Positions 1 through 12,300 of a stretch of 64,000 nt of DNA are shown one piece after another. This DNA comes from Strongylocentrotus purpuratus (lineage: Eukaryota; Echinodermata; Echinoidea; Camarodonta; Strongylocentrotidae): the NCBI RefSeq assembly GCF_000002235.5, contig NW_022145604.1, positions 31,093,857 through 31,157,856 on the forward strand. Reading direction: 5' to 3'. The notes under the pieces are model-generated. The model worked only from the letters and a program-made list of their open reading frames with translations. It was not told where the DNA came from and made no database searches. Both the position numbers and the translations under genes were made by a program. Each line of letters opens with the position of its first letter. Within the stretch, counting starts at the first letter, position 1.

Positions 1-142
1 ATTAAATATTTGTGAGTAAAAGAGATGTCGCAATGTCATATTATGATGGTATACTTGAGATATTCAATATTTTGAAAAGGAGAATATTACTATTTAACTA
101 TAAAGATGCAGGAAACCCTATTGTGCTTTAGTTTTTAATGTA

Positions 143-352
143 AGAGGAGACGCAACACACTGGCTCCAGAGGGCTCTAAACTCTCCGGTCACCGGAAGAA
201 GAACTCGCGGGAGACCCAGAAAAACTTGGAGGGAAACCATAGAAGAAGATGCTAAAACATCAGGCTTTAGTTAATAGCTACTTGGAAAGCAGCCATTAAG
301 GAAATGACATGTCCAACCCCACAAAGTGGGACAAATGGACTCTTAACGCTGA
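143..352 (+). mobile_element. LINE 3' fragment (end of ORF2 plus GAT-rich tail)
   Basis: A short + strand reading frame (about 147-270) gives GDATHWLQRALNSP followed by GRRTRGRPRKTWRETIEED, the Arg/Pro-rich segment with conserved W that closes the ORF2 of several LINE clades. After a frame change the sequence reads ATWKAAIKE and ends in a (GAT)n tail at about 345-362. It is 5'-truncated and frameshifted, a dead copy. The clade is uncertain (I/Nimb or RTE-like). Confidence 0.5.
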
Positions 353-2503
353 TGATGATGATGTGACTTTTGTTGAAGGCAGATCCCTTTAAAATGCTGA
401 ATTTAAAGAGTCATATTTTGTGGATCCTACCAAAGTTATCCAGTGAACCCGAACACCATCAAACATTTCCCATCAAACTTAATGAAGTGAGCCAGAAGGT
501 TTAAAACTCACATATCTAAATTCCTTCTGACTCTCAAATTGAAAGTTTTTTGACGATCGGTTAATTCATCATACATTCCTGCTGTTCAGTTGAACATGGA
601 CGTTAAAAAGTGGCAAGATTAGACAGATGTATTAAAATGCTGTGTGTATCTTTGTTGTGGTTTAGTGAATTTGATCGTATAATGATGTCCTATTTCAAAC
701 CAGCACAGCGTTAAGCATTATTTGTTGTTCTTAGGATTGTGGTCCTCATGGTGGTCATTTAAGATCTTAGGGGAGTATGAAATGTTTATAAGTGGGGGTA
801 AAGACATTTGATTGAATGTATGTACTACATACAAGTATACATCTGTAATAGATCTGTAAAGCACTTAGAGGCACCGTCGATGTATGAAGAGAAATATAAG
901 TCCAGAATATTATCAATATTATGAGATGAAATGGGGGGGGGGGGGGGGGAGGAGGGGAGGGGTGTGGTTTTGACACTGACCAATATTTGTATGTTAGGGG
1001 TCACAGACTTATCAGGAATGACCAGAAGGATAAAAGGTTCAATAATATAGAGAACTGCTTGCCTGAACTCTGATGCAGTATTGTGATGGTTAAACTTTTT
1101 TGTTGTGGTACTTTTGTTGTTGTTGTTGTAATTCACTTGAAATTTGATGTTTATCTTTTGAGTATTTGTATTTCCTGAACTTTAGTGAAGTCATTTTATG
1201 TTTTGCCTGATCCTAACTACAATCAGTGTTCAGATGATAACAAATGGCACTGTGTGCCTGACTGAGAAGATATTGCTTAGAGAAGTCAATTTTATTGTAT
1301 GTTGTGAATGTTGCACTGTGCCCAGTTTGTACAATATATCAGAGATAGGTGTATGAAGGAGCTCCCTATGTCTGTGTACCTAACATATCATTTAAATCTG
1401 ATTAAAATTATCCTTTGTATTTCCCTTATGCTTTATCTCATCTTATCCCTTACGCTCTAGAGAGTAAGTGTGCCGAAAATGTTGTCAACATTTAAGCAAG
1501 AATGAAGTCATTTTCACTGGAAAATGCTGTGATGGCATTTTATGATATGGTACAAAACAAAGAACATCCCTATGAGAAAACAATGTTCTTAACAAAGATA
1601 TTTGAATGTGATTAGAGGTAATTAAACTGAATCCTTTGATTGAGCCGCAATGGGGACTACAACTCTTTCTATTTCTCTTTCTTTATGTCTATATGTTATG
1701 CCCTATTTTGGCAAATCCATTTTCATTTGCAATGTTATTGTCATATACATGGATCTCTGTATAAGTATGATCTATATGTTCCAATGTCTATTTCGATTAT
1801 GAAATGAATGCTGTTGCAATGGCATTTGTATATTCAAGCATACGATTTCCAACAAAGATAAGTTAAGGGCATTTTTTGTACAAAAAAAAAATACCTTGCA
1901 CTTTACAACTATTTAAAAGAATTAAGAGGAGAGTAAGAAGATAATGTATAAAACAAGAAATGTATTTATATTACATCAGGAATCTGCTGTAAGCACCTAT
2001 GCTATTCCACACTAGTGTTATAGTATTTTAACCAGGAGAGATAAGGATATCGCTTTATGAACATGATTGCAAAGATTATAAAGAAATCTACTTGAGGGCT
2101 ATATTTCCCTATTGTATATCCCATAGAAATCCTGCTATGATTATGTAACACATCATTATAATGTGGCATTTTACAATAGATCACAAACGAAGCGATTGAA
2201 ATTGCCTTGGGGTGAGTTGTTGAACGTCTTTGGGATCGTGTATATGAGAATACATCAGCCAAAAGGATGTAGGCTCTGTCAACCCTTATGACTCTCGTAA
2301 GAAACTAAAGGGATTGGTTTTGTATCCGCTATGTTTTGAGTGTATTTATGTGAATAGAATATACAAGGGCCAGCCAGACATGGCTGTTGATTGTATTGTT
2401 GTTGTTTGTTGCTATTAAATATTAAATCATCTGTGAAATTTTAACAGATAATATCTGGAGACAGTGCTTGTTTGTTTGTTTATTTATTTATTCATTCATT
2501 CAT
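353..2503. other. Non-coding stretch, no gene recognised
   Basis: AT-rich sequence without a convincing reading frame; the short frames present are low complexity or have no recognisable motif. It holds a 17-bp G run at 933-949 and a (TTG)n patch near 1111-1128. The texture would fit a long 3' UTR or plain intergenic DNA, and the sequence alone does not decide. Confidence 0.5.
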
Positions 2504-2544
2504 TCATCATCATCATCCTCATCATCAACATCATTTTCATCAAT

Positions 2545-2588
<44 letters not shown>

Positions 2589-2616
2589 TCTCACCATCAT
2601 CATCACCAGCATCATC

Positions 2617-2648
<32 letters not shown>

Positions 2649-2748
2649 CATCACCATCATCATCATTCTCACCATCATCATCACCAGCAGCATCATCATC
2701 ATCATCATCATCATCATCATTCTCACCATCATCATCACCAGCATCATC

Positions 2749-2804
<56 letters not shown>

Positions 2805-2810
2805 CACCAG

Positions 2811-2846
<36 letters not shown>

Positions 2847-2877
2847 TCTCACCATCATCATCACCAGCATCATCATC

Positions 2878-2927
<50 letters not shown>

Positions 2928-2955
2928 TCTCACCATCATCATCACCAGCAGCATC

Positions 2956-2987
<32 letters not shown>

Positions 2988-3080
2988 CATTCTCACCATC
3001 ATCATCATCACCAGCATCATCATCATCATCATCATCATCATTCTCACCATCATCACCAGCATCATCACCAGCAGCAGCAG

Positions 3081-3115
<35 letters not shown>

Positions 3116-3117
3116 AT

Positions 3118-3158
<41 letters not shown>

Positions 3159-3183
3159 TCTCACCATCATCACCAGCATCATC

Positions 3184-3215
<32 letters not shown>

Positions 3216-3254
3216 CACCATCATCATCATTCTCACCATCATCATCACCAGCAG

Positions 3255-3293
<39 letters not shown>

Positions 3294-3348
3294 TCTCACC
3301 ATCATCATCACCAGCATCATCATCATCATCATCACCACCATCATCATC

Positions 3349-3431
<83 letters not shown>

Positions 3432-3462
3432 TCTCACCATCATCATCACCAGCATCATCATC

Positions 3463-3509
<47 letters not shown>

Positions 3510-3537
3510 TCTCACCATCATCATCACCAGCAGCATC

Positions 3538-3569
<32 letters not shown>

Positions 3570-3602
3570 CATTCTCACCATCATCATCATCACCAGCAGC
3601 AG

Positions 3603-3644
<42 letters not shown>

Positions 3645-3680
3645 TCTCACCATCATCACCAGCATCATCACCAGCAGCAG

Positions 3681-3712
<32 letters not shown>

Positions 3713-3745
3713 CCAACATCATCACCAGCATCATCATCATCCACC
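2504..3745. repeat. 1.24-kb ATC/CAT trinucleotide array with higher-order structure
   Basis: Imperfect (ATC)n over about 1.24 kb, punctuated by a recurrent TTCTCACCATCATCATCACC unit followed by AGC. A unique CAATATC variant occurs at 2541 and again at 3114, and the order of variant triplets after each is nearly the same, so the array is a 573-bp higher-order repeat present about twice. All three + frames and two - frames are open (poly-Ser, poly-His, poly-Ile, poly-Met, poly-Asp), as expected of a stop-free triplet repeat. No protein is called. Confidence 0.9.
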
Positions 3746-3865
3746 ACTATTATCAGAATTACTGGCAATTGCTTGTTCTGCATTCTATCATCTCTAAAAT
3801 TGATTTTGTTGTTGTTGTTGTTGATTTTTGTTGATTTTTTTTTTTTTTTTGGGGGGGGGGGTCGT

Positions 3866-4110
3866 TTGATTTGATTTGATTTCATTTATTGGTTTCTGCA
3901 TCTTTTTTCTTTTTTCATCAACATGCTCATGAAAATAATATGGTTTGGTACAATATTTTAAGTGTATATAATTTTATACAGATAATAAACAAAATTAAAC
4001 AAATATATTGAATGCATAATTAACATACATTAGATGCAGGAGGGCTACAGAAATAAGCAAAGTAGCTTATGATCCCTGCAGTAATACTATATTCTTTTTT
4101 TGCTCCTAAT
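3866..4110 (-). mobile_element. LINE 3'-end remnant (minus strand)
   Basis: Begins with TTTGATTTGATTTGATTTC and then TTATTGG, the reverse complement of the short tandem tail (AAATCAAATC...) with which CR1/L2-type LINEs end. Non-coding 3'-UTR-like sequence follows up to GATCCCTGCAG near 4080. No coding part remains. Called from the tail pattern only. Confidence 0.35.
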
Positions 4111-4631
4111 TACGTATCTAACAATGTAACAACGATATTTTTATGACACATTATTTATTTAGTGAACCCCTCATGTTTGGTGCTTAACTCCCTCCCTCCT
4201 CCCCCAGATATCATGAAGTGAATTAATTAAATGTAATACAAAATAGTGAAAAACCCAAACAAATTATCAGATTAATATGGTTTTGAATTTGATTAATCAA
4301 AACTACAATGAGGTATGAAGAAATCAAAGATAGAAGTATCATAGTTCCATAACAATTTCTTCATATTCCATTTCCAATTCAATGTATTTGTGTTACATTA
4401 CAAATCAATTATAAACATTTACAGCAATTTAGGAATGCATATTTGAAACGGAGGGTTTCACTAAAAAGCAATGCTTGCACAATTGTGGACCCCTCATATT
4501 AATCTCCAACTTTATAACTTACCTGTCGACTCCAATGTTACATGGTTCTTTGGATATATTAGGTTGGGTGGGGGTAGGGGTAGGATCTAGAAGAATATGT
4601 ATATATATATATATATATTTTTTTTTTAAAT

Positions 4632-4662
<31 letters not shown>

Positions 4663-5973
4663 TTATTATTATTATTTTTTTTTTTGGGGGGGGGGGCTGG
4701 TGCTTGGGGATTCTTTCATACATTTTCTACATGTACCTTGCTTGAATTAATTTACAATCAAGATAAATGTGGGGGGGGGGGGGGTTAAGTACCGAAGGCC
4801 CCCCCCCCCCCTCTATCTCCCCTAGAATCGACCTGTACAACTAGCCTATTTGTCACCCATGAATTGTTGATAACAAATAGAAAATAAACTCTTACACCCG
4901 GAAAAACACATGTACCAGGCAAACGAAAAAAATGAATAATTCATGTAACATAATAAACCGAAACAACAATGAAATCGAATTTCATCATGAATGCAATTTG
5001 AACATAGCATTACTTTATTGTTCTAGTAGGTGTAAAAATCCTGATACCAATTGATCTCTGACAGGGTTTGTGCTCATCGATAAGGACAATATTTCCCTAG
5101 CTAAAGTGTGCGATTTTATTTTTTGTTTTGAGAATATTAATTACCGATTTCTTTATAACTTACAGCTCACTCAATATATTGCACCTCTTGTTGTTTTGAT
5201 GTTATGCATGAACGGTACACCAGTCCGAAGTCCATACGAGGCATGGACCATGATAGAGGCATGGACACCAAAAGGGGCGTGTACGAATAGGCAGAAACAA
5301 AAGATTGTCTATAATCAACGGATTAGGGAATCTAGTGTGAAACGTACAATTCTGACAATTGTCACTTCTGTAAAACAGTACTGTCAAGAGGCATCCATAG
5401 CGTTTCTCTCCTCATTTAGCTCTTGCTTACAGACATGAAGATAAGATAAGCTACGAAATTAGCCATCGAAGTGTACTTTGATGGATCAGAATTTTTGTTA
5501 AAGAGGATTTTATTGTGGTGCCAATCTGTTGTACCAACATCCCAAAATAATATGTTAACCAAACATAACGTAGAGCACAGTGCTACATCCTCGCTGTGTA
5601 GAATCCTTTGTTCTCATTTTCGGCGCACAAAACAAAGTTCATAAATCTGGTACAAGCCTATGACAGTCACCTACCGGCGAACTTGCTCCGAAATCAACTT
5701 CTGATCAGTGTATCTGGAAAATCACTTTGTCTACTTCAAAGACTAGTTGACATTGGGATCGCATTAGAGACGTCACTGGTCCGTCCCCAAGGGGTCCGTC
5801 TCCCAGCTCAACTCCCCCAGAAAACAGAATTCACTACCTTCCTACAAGAATATATTAGTACAGCATATATTCTTGAACGAGAGGAAGTTTTTGGAGGTAT
5901 TTCTTGCTGAGTAGACTCTTACCGGAATCATTGATGATTGTATTGTTGATGTAGAGAGTGAAGAGGAAGGAAG
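4111..5973. other. Upstream region of the SH3BP5 gene, no gene recognised
   Basis: Contains a (TA)n/(TTTA)n/T-rich/G-run composite at about 4595-4697 and paired G and C runs at 4771-4784 and 4800-4811. Open frames at 5070-5438 and 5608-5910 give peptides with no recognisable motif. The last few hundred bases must include the 5' UTR of the SH3BP5 gene, but no TATA box or initiator could be fixed. Confidence 0.4.
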
Positions 5974-6030
5974 ATGTCTGAGAGCAGTATGGATTCAAAC
6001 AATGGGGCAGTCCTAGATCCAAGGATTAAG
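5974..6030 (+). CDS. SH3BP5: SH3BP5 coding exon 1
   Basis: Encodes the first 19 residues, MSESSMDSNNGAVLDPRIK; the closing LDPRIK matches the DPRI/V motif that precedes the first coiled coil in the family. Donor GTAAGT, phase 0. Confidence 0.85.
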
Positions 6031-7492
6031 GTAAGTTTATATTTAATTGTTTATTTCGTTAGTTCTTGGTTTCGAAGACAAAAGAAACGATGCTTTAAAT
6101 TGAAAGGTGACTTTGATTAAGCATCAACTATTCGTACAAAAGCTTAATAACAAAATTCCAAATTTTAGTTCTTTGAAGAAGAAATTTATTCAATATTATG
6201 AAGACGAGAGATATATTCATTCTATATCTGGTATGTTTAACAACATTTGTTTGTATGTAGAACAAGGAGAGAAATGTGAAAGCATTCTCTTTTGTTTGAC
6301 TTAATTTCATTGAATCGTAAAATGTTATGTTTGACTCAATTCATTAGCCTATGGAGGGCTAAAACGTTAAAAATATATTTATCCTCATCTTATGACCTTT
6401 CGAATAGTAATGGGCAATATCATAAGGTGCACCTTGAAAGACTTGGGCTAATTCTTGGCGATGTCTTTTATAATGTAGATACACCCTACCTCTCTCTCTG
6501 TCTGAAGGTTAAACATTCATTTATATCATATATCTTTTTATATTATTTTATATTATTTATATCTTTTTAGACATGCAGTGATACGTTTAATTTGTGTCAC
6601 TTCTGGTTATTGTCATCTTTACTCTTACACTCATTTATCTATGTATGATTTATTATCCAATGTATAACAAAACAATAATAGAGAATGATCTTATTTGTGT
6701 GGATTTAAAGCAATACAATTTAAATTGAATTAGATCTTTTAAATTTTACGGGGTGGGGGTGGGGAGGAGTCTTCAACTTTATTAAGTGTCAACATTTTCT
6801 GTAATGTATTTTATACTTTTCTATACTTTTCTGTCTCTTTCTGTCTCCCCGGCTATCTCCCAAGCCCTTCTCTATCTTTCCCCCATTTCTTTGTTCCTAA
6901 AGTATATTTTTTTCCCTTTATCATTACAATGTGCTTCTTTAAAAGGTCTTACATTCAAACGTATGTTCAATATAATGACCTCAGTAATGTCTGTTACCTA
7001 TTTCAATGCATTTCGCGTGAAAGGGTTAATGGTAACGTATGATGTGCATTAAAAAAATGAAAACAAAATAAAAATAAAAAGAATACTTCGTACCAAAATA
7101 AAGTAACTGTCAAATTCATTTTAATATGTGAATGCTAAAAATAAAGTGGACTATCGTATAGTGCAATTGATTTTTCGTTATATGTTTTACATTACTTCGC
7201 GGATAACATGGGCGGAACTTGAAAACCAATTAGGCTAACTGTACACGTAGTGTTAAGAGGAAGGTGGTAAGAGCAATACTTCCTATATACAAGATTCATT
7301 GACCCATTATTTCCTTGTAACTTTACATTTCATTCTAGTGCGTGACACTGAACATACTGTTTTGTCTACGATGTCGTCATAATATACAACAAAAATCAGC
7401 ATGTACTTAAACGAGGGGGGGGGGGGGTACGGCAACCAAAGATAAGAAAGGAAAGAAAAAAGACCGCTATCATTTTTTCAGGACTCCCCAAT

Positions 7493-7536
<44 letters not shown>

Positions 7537-9335
7537 ACACACATGGTGCAACCGCAAGCCTACTGTATATAATGAAATGTGTTATAACATTTTACGTAAC
7601 ATATTGTCATCTACATGTAAATTAAAGGAAGTGAGATTATATTAAAACAAAATAGATCGAATGTAAATGTCCCAATATCAAATGGTAGATATATTGGTCA
7701 AAATTAACGAGGAAATGTAAGAAAAGATTGTATTGCCACAAGTGCAGATTTGCTTAATCGCTTAATAATTGGGTAACATGGAACGTACAATTTTACGTAC
7801 CATACAGAGATGTCTTACACAAGCATTAATTGAAATGGTCACGTAGCTATCTTAGCAATGTCACTTACATAACGTTAAACTTTTATTACCCAAATATTTG
7901 AAATCTAGAGGTTCGTATGACCGAAATAAAAGCAGAAAGGTCACCACGGGTGTCATTAAGTAATGACCTTTGAAATTTGAACACATCTTCTATTTTTATC
8001 AGTTTCTTGCTTCGTCAACAAATACTTGTCTAGATAATTATGTGGGACCAAAGGAACGAAGGTCAGATTTGCATAGACAATGAAGGTTAATTCAATATTT
8101 GCTAAGGAGATGCTGAAACTGAAGAAGTGTAATGTTTGCGTATTTGTTGGTGTACACAAAAGGGCAATCAAGGGGTCTAAGAGGCTTTAAGATTATTCAA
8201 CTAAACCTCATAGAGGTGCACACTACCAATCATGTCAGTACATTTATAGGCCTATGTTATTTATGAGAACTGTTATTTTTTTCTCTCATATATGGCGCGA
8301 CAGTTTGTCATCGTGTTTAACACTCATCCCATATCTCATTCTAGCTCTAGTGATGCAATACAGGCTTTGGGCATGAAGTGTGTGCGTGCGCGTGCGGAAG
8401 TGTGTGGATGTGGGTGGGTGGGTGGGTGCCTGCGGGGGGGGGGGGGGGGTTGGGGTGGGGGTGTACAGCCTGGAACAAAATCAGTGGCTAACCCAAAGAG
8501 TACATTATGAAAATAAGTGTCCCCTTTCAAATATTGGACGGGGGAGGGGGGTAGTGTGGGACAGCCGATAAAACTATGTTGGTATATACCAGAAGTACAG
8601 CCCCTGAAAAGATGTACCCTTTTACAATATTTGATCCCAAATGCACTTTAAATATTTTAATTCCCCTTTTTGCTTGTCTGCGGAGAATCTTTTCAAGTTT
8701 CAAATTTCAAGTTTATTTCCATAATCTGATAAGAATACAAAACAATCAAAAGACAAACAAGAATACACCATAAATATAACATAACATATATGGTGGGATC
8801 GACAATAGGCCTACAGGCCTGTCTATGGTCAATCCCTTAAGTATATACATCAAAGTCAAATTTAACCCCAAAAAAATGAATAAGATATAACCGAAGGAAT
8901 GTGTGCCCCCGCCCTTACGAAAACCCGCATCCGTCTCTTCCCTTGGATGATATGATGAACAATGAAGGTATTGAAATAAACGTTAGGTTTGATAAGTAAA
9001 GCTGATTTACACCTTTACGAGGACATGTTTCAAAATTAACGTACAGTTGATAGGATTTCCGGCTCAGTTCGTGCTCTGTTATTTAATCAAGTATACATCA
9101 ACTGTTTTAGAGGGGGTTTGGGGCTCAACCCCTACCCTCATCAATATTCAACATCCAAAAATTGACCATACACGAATTTAAGCGAGGCAGAAATGAATTC
9201 GAGAACATCATAGTGAAGCCCCCTCACGACTGTTCTTCTAGAGCCGCGCCTGTATGTACGCGTTCACCACTTGCTTTGATGTTTTGATGTAAACATTTAT
9301 TCATTTTTATATATTTTTCCCCATTTTCTATGTTT

Positions 9336-9374
<39 letters not shown>

Positions 9375-12300
9375 TATGTTTTTGAATGATATTTTTATAT
9401 GATTGTATATGTTTGCTGTAAACTTGCATTTTTAGTATTTGGACTTTTTGACAAGTATTGAATAAAACCTCATTTGAATCTTGAATCTTGAATGTCAAAT
9501 AAATGTTAGCTTATCAAAAGAGAAGTACAATTCACTGGTTTATTATTTGCGGATACAATACACTGTGTGTTTAAGTAACTTGAGTACTAATTTCTTCATA
9601 AGTTATGCTTAAAGCTGCATCCAATTTAAAAAGCATTCTTTTAATCTCAAATATTATATCATGACCGAGCATATAACGAATGTCCATAACAAAGGACGTT
9701 TACAAGTATTAGTCTAAATGAAGCACGAAGCGATATCATCTTTTCTTTATGTTGCCAAAAATTATGTTAGCGGTTAGCCGAGTGTCATGATTATCAGGGA
9801 AAGGACGATGTTAAAGATTAATTGCTTAACAAATGTGGACTTTCGCGCTGTCACCTAATTTAGGTCGGTACTATCTATGATCAAATATATATGTTAAGGG
9901 CAATAATATTGATAAATGCTCTCTTCCTTCCATTTAGGCTATTACTTAAACAGATCAGAGTACATGTTGATCGTTATCTTGGCATGATTATTTATTTAAT
10001 AATGTACACTGTGATTGTTCAGAAGCAGAATATTTCGGAATACTGGCGCAGAAATAGAGGGGTGGGGGGGGGGGGAGCTATGTGACCCTTTCATATAATT
10101 AAACAAGAAAGAAAACGAATACAATAGAAAGAGAGATGGAAAGAAGTGGGGAAAAGGATTAGAACCGTGTAAGACTGAATAACGATCCTCCCTCTCACTA
10201 CTTAGTGGCTTTGTTCCCTCTCGTGACAGTCATCACTCCCCCTTTCTTAACTGAAGTGGGCGTTCCCCCTCAAAACTAAATCATTGTATGAAGATTTAAT
10301 TGCGTTGTGACTTTAATAAAAACATCTCCTACTTTCTGTCTGGTTCGAAAAAGCTCCCTGAACTCGCCGATTTGCTGATAATATACTCTCTCAAAGTATT
10401 ATATATTCATCAAACAACGCTTTCTATGTGTTTTAAGTCAGGCGCGGATCCAGGATTTCTTAAGGGGGGGGGGGGCCCAAATTTGAAATTATGCGAGCCA
10501 AATATTGGTACGTAATGGCGACCAGCAGTGACGTAATTGGGGAGGGGGGGGGTGCAGGGAGGGGCTAGTTTCCCCCTCCCTCCTCCGCGAAGCGCGGAAA
10601 GCTTTGACGTTTTATTAAATTATTAGAGAAAGAAGACGTTTCGTTGTATTGGGACCATCCCACCAGCCCCCCCCCCCCCCACCCTGACTACGCGCCTGCG
10701 GTCAGATGAACATGTGTTGATACCTTGTCCGCCCCCGGAAGCTTAGGAGTTTAATGCAATGATTTACGGTCAGATTAGCATTCAGGGGTCCGCCTTAGGA
10801 CCCTAGGCGGGGTCCAGGGGGCAGAGCCCCGGAAGTTCAGGGGTTTTAAGTATTTAATTACGGTCAGATGGGCATTATTTTGATAACTAATTGTGACACC
10901 GGCAGGTCACTAATTGGCGTGGGGTTCAGGGGGCGGAGCCCCGGAAGCTCAAGGGTTTTAGGCACTCAATTACGGTCAGATGAGCATCAAGGGGCCCGCC
11001 TTAGGGCTCTTGGTTGGGTCCAGGGGGCAGAGCCCCCGGAAGCTCAGGGGTTTTAGGCGTTTAATTACGGTCAGATGAGATTTTTTGATACCTTATTATT
11101 TTGTGACACTGGCAGGACACTATTTGGCGTGGGGTCCAGGGGCAGAGCCCCCTGAAATGAGGGGTTTTAGGCATTAAATTACCGTCAGATGAGCATCTAA
11201 GGGCCCGCCTTAGGGCCCTGGGTGGAATCCAGGGGGCAGAGCCCTCGGGGTTTTAGGCATTTAATCATGGTCAGATAAGCATATTTTGAAACCTCATTAT
11301 AATGTGACACTGGCAGTTAAATATTTTTTCTTTCTTGCTCTCTTTCTTTCTATTTCTCTTTAATATACTTTTTTCAAAACAAGTGGGGAGGGGGGGGGGG
11401 GGGGAGGGGGAGGGCTCGATGATCCCGATTCCCGTCGTTCCGCGGGCCCTGACATGTAGGCATCTCAAAAAGCATTTTCTTGACTGGCTGTAAATTTAGG
11501 AATTTGTCATTTTCCAACAAACGCATATAAAAGTATAATTTACTTAAAAGTGAGGAAAAATCTCGGAAAATTATGTCATTTCAGCTTTTTTTTTTTAAAC
11601 GACCGTTATGGAATTAGAAGTAAGCCACGTTTGAATTTCCCAAGGCCCCCCCCCCCCCTCTCTATAAGTACGCCAGTGCCGCCCCCGATCTACACTTTGT
11701 TGGCGGGAAAATTGCAACTGATATCCCTTACCTTTCTTCATTCTCTTTTTTTCCTTCTTCCCTTTCTCTCCTATTTCCCTTCCCTTCTCTTTTTTTTAAA
11801 GCTCGGACGGGGTGGGGGGGGGGGGGTGGGGGAGGTAAGGGCCTTTTGCCCCCCCCCCCGATCCACAACTTGTTGGCGGGAAAATTGCAACTGATATCCC
11901 TTTCTTTTCTTTTCTTCTTCCTCTTTTTTCCTTCCCTATATCTCCTCTTTTTTCTTTTTTCTTTCCCTTCCTTCCTTCTCTCTTTTTTTTCGATGGGGGG
12001 GGGGGGGGGGGGAGGCAACAGCCTGGGAGGCAAGTCCTTTTGCCCCCCGATCTCCTTCTTCTCTCTTTTCTTTTCTTCTTCCTCTTCTTTTTTCCCTTTC
12101 TCTCCTCTTTCCCTTTCCCTTCTTTTCCTTCTCTCTCTCCTTTTTTTTTTTGCGGGGGGGGGGGGCAAGGCCCGCTCGGCCCCCCTGGATCCGCGCCTGT
12201 TTTAAGTAATACAATGTACCATTAAAGAGAAGGTTGAGTTCTGGGGAAAGATGAGCAATAATTGTGAGCGTTATCATTGTTATTATGTAAGTGTGGAAGA

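Larger units (their letters stand above)
10439..12199. mobile_element. hAT-like non-autonomous DNA transposon, complete, 1.76 kb
   Basis: The ends are perfect 16-bp inverted repeats: CAGGCGCGGATCCAGG at 10439-10454 and its reverse complement at 12184-12199. Both are flanked by the same 8-bp sequence TTTTAAGT (10431-10438 and 12200-12207), an 8-bp target duplication. CAG-type ends with 8-bp duplications are the hAT signature. There is no transposase frame. The interior is largely tandem repeats: one CGCGAAGCGCG satellite-like unit near 10585, a minisatellite at 10699-11280 and a C/T-rich repeat at 11645-12180. It sits in SH3BP5 intron 1. Secondary hAT-like ends near 10525 and 10698 suggest a smaller element nested inside. 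Confidence 0.82.

Noticed and set aside
2464-3885. Five overlapping open frames of more than 400 codons (poly-Ser, poly-His, poly-Ile, poly-Met, poly-Asp)
   Set aside because: All come from a stop-free (ATC)n repeat. Openness in nearly every frame is a property of the triplet, and there is no conserved sequence outside the repeat.
5070-5910. Open frames of 122 and 100 codons upstream of SH3BP5
   Set aside because: No motif, no splice-consistent extension and no recognisable homology. They may be chance frames or untranslated upstream sequence.
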